Of a stretch of 64,000 nucleotides of DNA, positions 11,020-20,654 are shown piece after piece (the first letter of the stretch is position 1; each line of letters begins with the position of its first letter). Source of the stretch: Eustoma russellianum (taxonomy: Eukaryota; Streptophyta; Magnoliopsida; Gentianales; Gentianaceae); contig AP025049.1 of assembly GCA_036186865.1 (NCBI GenBank), positions 24,033,869 to 24,097,868 on the forward strand. Reading direction: 5' to 3'. The translations under genes and the position numbers were made by a program. The notes below the pieces were generated by a model, which was given only the letters and a program-made list of their open reading frames with translations, searched no databases and had not been told where the DNA came from.

Positions 11020-11970
11020 ATGGCTATTGTTTCTCACAAAGGTGAGTTGGAAGGTATGTCCACACAACGCCCTCCTCTTTTTGATGGCAATAATTTTGTT
11101 CATTGGAAACTAAGAATGAGGCTATTCTTAATGGCTATAGACATCGATTTATGGTCTATAGTTGAAGATGGGCCGTACATTCCAATGAAAGTTGTACAAG
11201 TTAGTGGAGTAACTCAAGAGGTTGAAAATATAAAAGTGAATGGTCATCAGATGATAAAAAGAAAATGTCCATGAATGCTAAAGCTATGCAATTACTTTTG
11301 AATGGACTTACAACTTCTGAAGCAGGATATGTGTCAAATTGCACAAGTGCACACGACATGTGGAAATCACTTGTATTAAAGCATGAAGGTACTAGTGGTG
11401 TTAAAGAGTCAAAAATAAACATGCTTATGACTGAATTAGAGACTTTCAAAATGTTGCCAAACGAATCCATAACATCTATGGATTTGAGGATTACTAATAT
11501 TTTCAATGCCCTTGAAGCTTTAGGGAAGTCATTTTCGAACAATGAAAAGGTTCAAAAGGTGCTACGAAGTCTCCCTGCTGAATGGGATCCAAAGGTGACT
11601 GCAATCGAGGAGACAAAGTCAATCACCAAGATGGATGAATTGATCGGGTCTCTTAAAGTCTATGAGGTAAAACTGAACCAACGAAAGTCTGAATCGTCTA
11701 AGTCATCCAGTAAGTCAATAGCCTTCAAAACAACTGAAACATGCTAATAACGATGATAGTAATAGTGATACTGAATTAGACGATGACTTGATATTGATTG
11801 CTAGAAAACTTAGAAAGTTTTTCAAACGCCCAAATAGGAATAGACAACATAATTCTTCTTCTTCTTCTTTTTCTCAATCTAAGAAAAAAACACAAACAAA
11901 TGGTATAATAAAGAATTAAAGTGTTATGAATGCGGTCAAAAAGGACATATTTCATACGATTGTCCAACAA
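11020..11970 (+). pseudogene. Copia A gag: capsid and CCHC nucleocapsid, frameshifted
   Basis: Gag forms the virus-like particle and packages element RNA. The start at 11020 gives MAIVSHKGELEGM, then RPPLFDGNNFVHWKLRMRLF and DLWSIVEDGP, the typical copia gag N-terminus. A frameshift near 11265 moves the frame to 11265-11747 (UBN2/retrotran_gag-type segment with NGLTTSEAGYVSNC and LPAEWDPKVTAIEE). Another frame change precedes the zinc knuckle at 11922-11963, CYECGQKGHISYDC, which is C-X2-C-X4-H-X4-C. The residues of the knuckle are intact. Confidence 0.88.
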
Positions 11971-12070
11971 AGAAAAATAATAATAAAACAACAATAATAA
12001 ACAAGCCAAGGACAAGGAAGCTCAAACGTCAAAGACAAAGGAGTCTAAGGCAAGAAAAGGGAAACGAGCA

Positions 12071-13168
12071 ATGAAGGTGAGCACATGGAGCGACTCATCC
12101 GACTCAGAATCCGAAACTGAGGAAGCTCAAGTGTGCTTCGTATCCAACGAGGTATGTTCTTCTTCTGATAGTGATTCTGATAGTGACATGACATTTGATG
12201 AAATGTATGAAGAATTCCTACGAATGCATGCTCACTGTAAGAGGCTCTCTAAAGAAAAGAAGAAACTAGTTGAAGAAAATGACAAGTTGAAGACGTCCAA
12301 CTTGGAATTTTCCGATCAACTAGAATCTCTTAAACAAGAGTCTACTAATACTCTTGATTCTTTAGAGAACAAAATTGAATCATATAGGAAAGATGAACAA
12401 AAGTTACAAATGGAAAATAAAATGTTGAAATCCAAGTTAGAAAGTTGTGAAAATGAAATAGTGCAACTTAAGTCTTCTAAATTTACCTTAGAAAAAATGA
12501 TAGAACAATTTAAATCGGGTGCAAATATGTTAGATACACTTATCTCATCACAAAAGTATGGCAATGATAAAACCGGCCTAGGCTATAAAGAAGAAAACGA
12601 AAAAGTAAATGAAAAGACTAAGTTTGTTTCATCTAGTACAAAGTTGCCATATAATACAAAATCAACTTTGCCTGCTACATCTTCTTCTACTACACAACAA
12701 CATCTACAACATACAACAACACCTTCTTCTACTCATATCAAGGCAAAAATACAACACAAACCCACCAATATGCACACGCATAAACATACATCTAGGCCAA
12801 ATTTTGCATCTAGACAACCTAGAAATCATGCCTACATGTATACAAATGCAACTAGACCAAATAAAATGCATCCAACTTTTTATGAACCTAAGCATAAGCA
12901 ACTCTCATACAAGTCTTATAGAAATACACATGAATATACATATAGAGCACCATATAAGAAACAAAATCGCATGCCTTATACACATTATAAGATTCGGTCA
13001 TCCTATAATGATTATCAACCATGGCGCAACATGTATAACAATGGCATCCTCACTTATGTGGAGATAATCATCTATATGCTTATCCTTCTTACTTTAAACC
13101 ATGCTAAAATGTTGCCTAGAAAGTATATTCAAGTTTGGATACCTAAGGGGTTATCTAAACAAGAATAA
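12071..13168 (+). CDS. Copia A gag C-terminal extension, coiled coil
   Basis: An open frame of about 365 residues lies between the zinc knuckle and the protease. It begins MKVSTWSDSSDSESETEEAQ (Ser/Glu/Asp-rich). A Lys/Glu-rich segment follows (residues about 50-150) with leucine and asparagine spacing that predicts a coiled coil, for example LVEENDKLKTSNLEFSDQLE. The C-terminal half is rich in Asn, Thr, Tyr and His. The same extension, more broken, is in element C (24551-25650). Long gag extensions are known in SIRE/Maximus elements. The first methionine need not be a true start, since this is probably gag-pol in frame with what precedes. Confidence 0.7.
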   Translation: MKVSTWSDSSDSESETEEAQVCFVSNEVCSSSDSDSDSDMTFDEMYEEFLRMHAHCKRLSKEKKKLVEENDKLKTSNLEFSDQLESLKQESTNTLDSLENKIESYRKDEQKLQMENKMLKSKLESCENEIVQLKSSKFTLEKMIEQFKSGANMLDTLISSQKYGNDKTGLGYKEENEKVNEKTKFVSSSTKLPYNTKSTLPATSSSTTQQHLQHTTTPSSTHIKAKIQHKPTNMHTHKHTSRPNFASRQPRNHAYMYTNATRPNKMHPTFYEPKHKQLSYKSYRNTHEYTYRAPYKKQNRMPYTHYKIRSSYNDYQPWRNMYNNGILTYVEIIIYMLILLTLNHAKMLPRKYIQVWIPKGLSKQE

Positions 13169-13235
13169 TGAGGCCCCTAACATTCAAGGACCCAAATAAA
13201 GGGTACCGTAAAACTTTGTCTCCATTGTAGGAAAA

Positions 13236-13835
13236 ATGCAAGGAATGCAAGAAAGAGGCAAAGTCAAAGAATCTAAAAAAAACCAAATGGTTTTAGATAG
13301 TGGATGTTCGAGGCATATGACGGGCAACCCCAATCTATTCACCGAACTTGAACATATTGATGGTGGAAAGGTAACATTCGGTGACAACAACAAAGGAAAG
13401 TTGTTGGAAAAGGAACAATCGGGGACCCAAACACATTTCAAATACGAAATGTGTTGCTAGTAAGCAATCTCTCTTATAATTTACTTAGTATTTCTCAACT
13501 TATAGATTGTGGTTATAATGTCTCCTTTCTTCCCAATTCTTGTGATATAATAAATGAAAAAGGAGAAACGTTTTAAAGGAAATAGAGATGGAAATATTAT
13601 ACCCTTACCTTAGATAACATGTTAAATGCTAAGGTTAAGTGTCTAATATCACATGACTTAGATGTGAATTTATGGCATAGAAGATTAGGCCATATAGGAA
13701 TTTCAAACCATTAGGAAATTATCTAAAAAGAATTTAATTAGAGGTATGCCTAAGTTAGACTTAGATAATTTTCAAATGTGTGAAACATGTATTAAAGGGA
13801 AAACACATTAAAGAAACCTTAAAAACCGAAACATG
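13236..13835 (+). pseudogene. Copia A protease and GAG-pre-integrase domain
   Basis: The aspartic protease motif VLDSGCSRHMTG, the copia form of D-S/T-G, lies near 13288-13325, followed by FTELEHIDGGKVTFGDNNKG. A frameshift near 13440 separates it from the GAG-pre-integrase zinc region. That region reads LWHRRLGH-like and FQMCETCIKGK-like in shifted frames (about 13665-13810). Element C has this second part intact at 25904-26275. Confidence 0.85.
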
Positions 13836-13837
13836 AA

Positions 13838-14330
13838 GTGAGTACTAGTCATGTACTAGAATTGCTTCACTTAGACTTATTTGGTCCAAGTAGGACAAGA
13901 AGTCTAGGTGGACACTACTATGTGTGTGTCATAGTAGACGATTACTCACGCTACACATGGACATTGTTCTTAACACACAAAGACGATGCTCCATTAGCAA
14001 TCGAAACCCTTATCAAGCAACTTGAAAACATTTACGAAGAAAATGTCAAAAGAATTAGAAGTGATAGAGGTGGAGAATTTAAAAATAAAGACGTAATCAA
14101 ATTTTGTGAACTTTATGGAATAAAACATGAATTCTCACCACCTAGAACACCACAACTCAATGGAGTGTTGAACGTAAAAATAGAACGATTCAAGAAGTTG
14201 CAAAGGACAATGCTGTGTGAAAATAAATTACCTAAGTATTTATGGGCTGAAGCTGTTAACTGTGCATGTTATATTATAAATAGGCCTCACTATTAGAAAG
14301 AAATTAAATAAAAAAAACGCCTTATGAAGT
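13838..14330 (+). pseudogene. Copia A integrase core, frameshift before the catalytic Glu
   Basis: Integrase inserts the cDNA. The sequence shows LLHLDLFGPSRTRSLGG with the first catalytic Asp, VDDYSRYTW, and IRSDRGGEFKNK with the second Asp. FSPPRTPQLNG follows. Comparison with element C (26617-26650) shows a single missing T near 14166, so the catalytic Glu after NGVV is read out of frame. The reading ends at a stop in the RPHY region (14296). Confidence 0.9.
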
Positions 14331-14452
14331 GCTAAACCAATAGACCAACCTAAAATAGATTATCTTAAAGTATTTGGATGTAAATGTTTTTGTGCTAAAC
14401 ACTAAGGATAATCTAGATAAATTGGAACAAAAGTCTATTGAATGTATAGTTT

Positions 14453-15526
14453 GTGGATATTCAACTAAACTCAGAGCATATAGGTGTTATAAATAATCCT
14501 GCATCTAGAAAAATAATTGAATCCATACATGTGAAATTCAATGAAAATGCATGCTTTGAAGTTAGTGATGATAAACATCAACATAAACAAGAAACAAATG
14601 TTGAAAATATGTTTGATGATGAAGTATTACTTGAGCCTGTACTTGATCATCTAGAACCAACTCCCCCTGAACAAGACATGCATGAACCCTTAGATGAAAT
14701 GAATCAAGAAAATTTGCAATTGGGAAAGATGATACAACTATGATCCAATTACATATGATAACATTCACACTAATGAAACTTTTTGAACAAGATGAGGGTG
14801 AACCTAGTCATATCTAGGAATTGGTGGCACCCTAGAGAATTAATCATTGGGGATCCAAGTGTTGGGGTTAGAACACGTAGAAACATAAGTCAACTTGAAG
14901 GACATAGCTTAGTCTCACACATAGAACCTAAGAATGTTAAGGAAGCCTTAGGTGACATATCATGGATAGATGCTATGCATGAGGAATAAATCAATTCACA
15001 AGGAACAACGTATGGGACTTAGTACCTAAACCTGAAGACAAGTCTATCATAGGAACTAAAATGGGTCTTTAGGAATAAAATGGATGAACAAGGAAATATT
15101 ACAAGAAATAGGCAGACTAGTCGCACAAGGTTATAATCAACAAGAAGGAATAGATTATGAGGAAACCTTTGCACAAACCCGTTGCAACGACTAGAAGCAA
15201 TTAGATTGTTACTTGCGATTGCAAGTCTAAGTAACATTAAACTCTTCCAAATGGATGTCAAGAGTGCATTCTTAATGGATACATCCAAGAAGAAGTGTTT
15301 GTCAAACAACCCCCTGGATTTGAAGATCCAAAGAATCCTAACCATGTTACAAGCTTAAGAAGCTTTATATTGGTGTTGAAACAAGCTCCAAGAGCTTGGT
15401 ATGATATATTTGCAAACTGTCTTATTGCGAATAATTATGAAAGGGGAACCATAGACAACACATTATTCCTAAGAATAAAGGTAATGATTTGTTAAGTAGT
15501 TCAAATATACGTAGACGATATTATCT
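14453..15526 (+). pseudogene. Copia A linker and N-terminal reverse transcriptase, multiply frameshifted
   Basis: An acidic linker (DDEVLLEPVLDHLEPTPPEQ) leads into RWC/WWHPRELIIGDPSVGVRTR and the RT start (FRNKMDEQGN, about 15070). FQMDVKSAF lies near 15247, PPGFEDPKNPNH near 15310 and QAPRAWYD near 15382. The YVDDIIFG active-site codons are intact near 15508-15530. At least five frame changes occur in about 700 bp, although the copy is otherwise close to element C. Confidence 0.88.
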
Positions 15527-16462
15527 TTGGTTCAACTAAACCCTACCTTAGTAAAAGACTTCGAAGAATGTATGAAGTCAGAGTTTGAAATGTCAATGGT
15601 AGAGAAGTTGAATTATTTCTTAGGACTCCAAATCAAACAAACCCCTCAAGGAATTCACATTAGCCAACTTAAGTATGTCAATGATATGATTAAGAAGTTT
15701 GGCTTTGAAGATTTGAAACCTACAACTACCCCCATGAGTGTTAGTACCAAACTCGATAAGGATGAAAATGGTAAACCTTTTGATGACACACTCTATAGGT
15801 CTATGATTGGCTCATTGTTATACTTAACTGCATCAAGACCTGATATCATGTTTAGTGTGTGTATGTGTGCTAGGTTTCAATCTTGTCCTAAGGTATCACA
15901 TTACAATGCAGTGAAAAAGATATTTAGATATCTTAAGCATACACCTCACTTAGGACTATGGTATGATAGAAATGCTAAGTTGGAATTACACGCATATAGT
16001 GATGCTGATTATGGTGGTTGCAAGTTAGATAGAAAATCCACTAGCGGCACATGTCAATTCATAGGAACCAATTTGATCTCTTGGTTTTCTAAAAAGCAAG
16101 CTAGTGTAGCTCTTTCTACCACTGAAGCCGAGTATATTGCTTTGAGTTTATGTACTACCCAAATACTTTGGCTTAAACAGCAACTTAGTGATTTTGGCAT
16201 TAAAATGAAAAAGATTCCAATTTTCTGCGATAGCACAAGTGCAATCAATCTTTCCCGGAATCCGGTGCTTCATTCTAAGGCCAAACACATTGAGGTGCGA
16301 TACCACTTTCTTCGCGATCATGTTCAAACTGAGGACATAGTGATAAACCATATAAGAACTGATCACCAAATCGCCGATATCTTTACCAAACCCCTTAATC
16401 AAGCCACGTTTGAAAACTTACGAGCCAAGTTAGGTATGATGACTTACGATACCATTGTATAG
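15527..16462 (+). CDS. Copia A RT C-terminus and RNase H, intact 311-residue frame
   Basis: The RT palm/thumb remainder reads LNYFLGLQIKQTPQGIHISQ, then SMIGSLLYLTASRPDIMFS. RNase H follows with HAYSDADYGGCKLDRKSTSG (catalytic Asp), STTEAEYIALS (catalytic Glu), FCDSTSAINLS (catalytic Asp) and TDHQIADIFTKPL. RNase H degrades the RNA strand of the hybrid. All catalytic acids are present. The stop at 16460-16462 is followed by about 260 bp of purine-rich sequence and the polypurine tract. The first Met here is arbitrary, as this is part of the pol polyprotein. Confidence 0.92.
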   Translation: MVQLNPTLVKDFEECMKSEFEMSMVEKLNYFLGLQIKQTPQGIHISQLKYVNDMIKKFGFEDLKPTTTPMSVSTKLDKDENGKPFDDTLYRSMIGSLLYLTASRPDIMFSVCMCARFQSCPKVSHYNAVKKIFRYLKHTPHLGLWYDRNAKLELHAYSDADYGGCKLDRKSTSGTCQFIGTNLISWFSKKQASVALSTTEAEYIALSLCTTQILWLKQQLSDFGIKMKKIPIFCDSTSAINLSRNPVLHSKAKHIEVRYHFLRDHVQTEDIVINHIRTDHQIADIFTKPLNQATFENLRAKLGMMTYDTIV

Positions 16463-16723
16463 TTCTATCTTTTGCATGATTTGCAAAATAAAGGGGGAGA
16501 TAGCATAAGCACATGATTTTAGATTTTAGTTGCTAAGTCATCATTTGGTATGAAATGATAAGTTTCAAATATAAGTTAAGAGTTAAGTATAGGTTAAGGG
16601 GGAGAGTATGAGTTGAGGGGGAGCAACATACTATTTAAAAGTTGAAAACATTTGGTTAAATTTTTAAATTTTGGTTATAAGTTGTGACATTAAAATCATG
16701 TTAGGTTATTTTGAAAATCATCC

Positions 16724-16736
16724 AAAAGGGGGAGAA
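16724..16736 (+). other. Polypurine tract of copia A
   Basis: AAAAGGGGGAGAA lies directly before the 3' LTR and primes plus-strand synthesis. Extra GGGGGAGA blocks near 16490, 16600 and 16618 resemble it and repeat through the 3' untranslated region, as often seen in SIRE elements. Confidence 0.92.
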
Positions 16737-19348
16737 TGTTGAGAAATATGTTTGGATAATTTTCAAAGTCATGATTTTAAGTGGTGAATACTTAAAAATG
16801 TCACACATGGTGTTATATGTGATTAAAAGTTGAAAAAAATTGAAAAAGTTGAAATCGATCTCTAAACTTGAGACACATCGATCGATCGATGTACACATCG
16901 ATGTACATCGAACCCTCACTTCGATCGATCGATGTCTAGGGTTTTTATAAATAATTTTCTAAAATGTGTTAAAATGATTGTTTTCATTTGTACATGATTT
17001 ATACATGTTCATTATGTGCTTATTATGTGTTTTTGGTGATTATTATTGTCTTGTGACTAACATGCCTTGGAAGTTTCTACAACTTACCAAAAAGGGCAAA
17101 ATTGGTATTTTGAGTTTTGTAGGAACATGATATGGTGGAAATATTTCAAGAGCATATTCTTATACTATTTATCATGACAAAGTTGATATCATGATTATTT
17201 ATGACCATCCGGGACATTTCTGGAGTTTTCTCACACCAGGGGTATTTTGGTCATTTTACCCCCAAGGGTATTTTTGGTATTTTCACTCAAGGAATCTCTT
17301 GAGTATATTATTATCTTCATTCTGGAGCTGTGTTATTATTATTTTGAAGATAATATGGTGATCTTATATCTTATTCTCTCAACCGATGATATTATTGACT
17401 ATAGCTGGATATGTGACGATTTGAGATGTCACATTCTATTTTTTCTTGAAGACCCTCTTATATATTATAAGAGAACATTTATCATCATTATTCAGAGATA
17501 TTAAAGGTGTCAAAGGTGTGGAAATGATCTCAACATATAAGAAGAAATATTGGGGAATTTCGGTATTACACGTTGACATAATATTGTCAACTGTTATCTA
17601 TTTATTTCTTCTTCAAAAATCTGAGTTGATACACATATATATGGTCAAAAACGTGTATTTACAGTTGGAAGTGATACATTATTCATTTTATGAGTTGGAG
17701 ACAAAGTGGACCAACCAAAAAGTAGCTAGTTGGCAAAATTGCCAACTTGGAATGTTACTAAAAATAGCCAACGGCTATATTGTTTATTGGGTGAATTCCA
17801 GCAGATTTTTGAAGTCAAATGAAGACTTCACATGTCCTATTATGATACTTGAAGTTGAGGGATAATTTGGTGGTATTATCTTCCTTATTTTAATTAAGAA
17901 AAAACAAAATTATTTTGGAAAAAACCAAAAGTAGCCACGGCTACTTCATCATCTCAAATTGGAGCTGAATTTTGTTTTTGAAATAGTCTTCTCCCACATG
18001 CCTATTTTCAAGACTAGAAGTTGAGGTATTCTTGTGGCAGTATCCTTCTTATTATCTACATTTACAAAGGATAATTATGACTTGCCAAGGTGGAAAATTT
18101 CGGCCAACATGACATTGCCAAGGTGGACCAATCATGTGTTTTTAGTTTGCCAAGTGTACAAAGCCAACCAATGATGAGAAGACATTTGGGAGTTGATGAT
18201 GGAAGATGATGACACATTGACATTCTTATCTTCAAGGCTCAAATCACACTATAATAGAGGCAATGGTGAAGAAGATGAAACACACTTGAAGCTCACAAGC
18301 ATTCTATAGCTTTCATATTCATCTTCTTGTTCTTGTTGTTGTATTTTGTTGTAGCAAAGTTGTTCTTAATATTTGGTGAGCTACAAGCCTCTTGAGCTTC
18401 ATTTGTAAGATTGATTAGCCATCTTTATAAGGCTACATCAATAGGTGTTGGAGGTATTGCAACTAAGTGTTGCTTAGAAGGTGATTATCAAGTCTTGAGT
18501 AGGGTTGGTGTATAACCCAAGGATCAAGCTTGGCTCTTGTTGTAAGGTGTTCATATCATAGTGAAATCCCAAGGAAAGGTGTTCCTTGGGACTGGAGTAG
18601 GTCACATTGACCGAACCAGGATAAATCCTCGTGTTCTTCTCTTGTTTCTTTTTATTTTCTGCTTTCTGCCCGTTTTTGACTGCAGTTTTCACCCAATTTC
18701 ACACAAATTTGAAAAAATATCTAAACATTTTCAAAATTCGTGATTTTTGGTGGAGTTATACTTCAGACTGTTAGCTTTCATTTGCAAACAAGAATCACTT
18801 GATTTGAGCAAGTAAAAGTTAGTCTTTCAGTCTTTGCAAGATAACTGCTCCAATCTGGCTGCAATCTGACCAGTTTTGAGAAAAGTTAAATTCTGTATTT
18901 TTCAAGAATTGTTTGAGGTCAGGGCCTTTTTGAAACTTCATCTACACATCCTAAGGAGTGTTTTGATATAAAGATCAACCTGTTTGGTTGAGTATTCAAA
19001 GAGAAACACTATTTTGCAAAATCAGCAACATTCTGTCCAATTCTGTCCAGATTGACCATCTAAATCTTTTAATTTGTTTTAAGGGTCAAATGATCTTATT
19101 TTTGGTATGATTTTGGACAGAGTCTTGTTAACTCATTGAAGGTTAAATTCTGGAAAGTTTCATAATTTTTGGAGTTGTGTACAATTATTTGTGAATTTTT
19201 GAAAAACAGTGTGCTGAATCTGAGGATTGGTCTCGAATTCTGTTTTCAAGTGGGATTTTAAAAGCAAAGGGTTGTAGTGTAATTTCCGCTAACCCACTAT
19301 TCACCCCCCCCCTCTAGTGGTGTTCATTGCAGGTTGAACGGTCCAACA
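16737..19348 (+). repeat. 3' LTR of copia A
   Basis: The 2,612-bp partner of 8310-10896 starts TGTTGAG and ends GAACGGTCCAACA. It differs from the 5' LTR mainly by one-base insertions and deletions, which become dense near its right end (after about 19200). Confidence 0.93.
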
Positions 19349-19353
19349 ATATT
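19349..19353 (+). other. Target site duplication ATATT of copia A (right copy)
   Basis: ATATT at 19349-19353 matches 8305-8309 exactly. Removing element A and one copy restores the YVDDIIFG codons of copia B RT across the join. Confidence 0.95.
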
Positions 19354-20300
19354 ATCTTTGGTTCAAACTAAACACTACCTTAGTGAAAGACCTTCGAAGA
19401 ATGTATGAAAGTCAGAATTTTGAAATGGTCAATGGTAGGTGAGAATTGGACTACTTCTTAGGCCTTCAAAATCAAACAAACCCCTCAAGGGAATTCATAT
19501 TAGCCAACTTAAGTATGTCAATGATATGATTAAGAAGTTTGGCTTTGTAGAGTTGAAACCTACAACTATCCCCATGAGTGTTGTACCAAACTTGATAAGG
19601 ATGAAAATGGTAAACCTTTTGATGACACACTCTATAGTGTCTAATTATTGGGCTCATTGTTATACTTAACTGCATCAAGACCTGACATCATGTTGAGTGA
19701 TGTATGTGTTCTAGGTTTCAATCTTGTCCTAAGGTATCACATTACAATGCAGTGAAAAAGATCTTTAGATATCTAAGCATACACCTCACTTAGGACTGTG
19801 GTATGATAGAAACGCTAAGTTGGAATTACCGCATATAGTGATGCTGATTATGGTGGTTGCAAGTTAGATAGAAATTCGCTAGTGGTACATGTCAACTCAT
19901 AGGAATCCAACTTGATCTCTTGGTTTTCTAAAAGTAAGCTAGTGTAGCTCTTTCTACCACTGAAGCCGAGTATATTGCTTTGAGTTTATGTACTACCGCA
20001 AGTACTTTGGCTTAAATAGAAACTTAGTGATTTTGGGCATTAAAATGAAAAAGATTCCAATTTTTTGCATAGCACTAGTGCAATCAAGCTTTCTCGGAAT
20101 CCGGTGTCTTCATTCTAAAGCCAAACACAATTGAGGTGCGATACCAGTTTCTTCGCGATCATGTTCAAAATGAGGATATAGTCATAAACTATATAAGAAC
20201 TGATCACCAAATTGCTGATATCTTTACCAATCCCCTTAATCAAGCCACGTTTGAGAACTTACGAGCCAAGTTAGGTATGATGACTTATAACACCATTGTA
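19354..20300 (+). pseudogene. Copia B reverse transcriptase/RNase H, right fragment, heavily indel-damaged
   Basis: This continues copia B RT after the insertion of element A. It follows element C (27956-28890) almost base for base but with extra or missing single bases every 15-40 bp, so no frame survives beyond about 75 residues. Recognisable pieces are GIHISQLKYVNDMIKKFGF (near 19490), the DADYGGCKLD region (near 19850) and the TDHQIADIFT region (near 20200). About 20301-20654 is 3' untranslated sequence with AAGGGGGAGA blocks and the polypurine tract. Confidence 0.88.
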
Positions 20301-20654
20301 TAGTTCTATCTTTTGCATGATTTGCAAAATAAAGGGGGAGATAGAATAAGAACATGATTTTAGTTGGTAATTCAATGATTTTAGTTGGTAAGTCATGATT
20401 TAGTATGATAAGTTTCAATTGGTATAAGTTGAGTATAGGTTAAGGGGGAGAGTATGAGTATAAGTTTCAATTGGTATAAGTCGAGTATAGGTTAAGGGGG
20501 AGAGTATGAGTTGAGGGAGCATAACTGTTTAAAATTTTGTTGAAAACAAAGTTTGAAAACAATTGGTAAGATTTATGATGTTAAACAAATGGTTATGAGT
20601 TGTGACATTAAAATCATGTTAAGTTATTTTGAAAATCATCCAAAAGGGGGAGAA

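Larger units (their letters stand above)
8310..19348 (+). mobile_element. Copia element A: full-length SIRE-like LTR retrotransposon
   Basis: This is a complete element of 11,039 bp. It has a 5' LTR 8310-10896, primer site 10899-10910, gag, protease, integrase, RT and RNase H, a polypurine tract 16724-16736 and a 3' LTR 16737-19348. The 5-bp duplication ATATT flanks it exactly (8305-8309 and 19349-19353). The LTRs are nearly identical except for scattered one-base indels, which suggests a recent insertion. No envelope-like ORF lies between RNase H and the polypurine tract, although some SIRE elements have one. The internal coding region is frameshifted at several points. Confidence 0.93.

Noticed and set aside
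16463..16736. Possible envelope-like ORF between pol and 3' LTR as in some SIRE elements
   Set aside because: Only about 270 bp are present and they consist of purine-rich untranslated sequence with stops in all frames.
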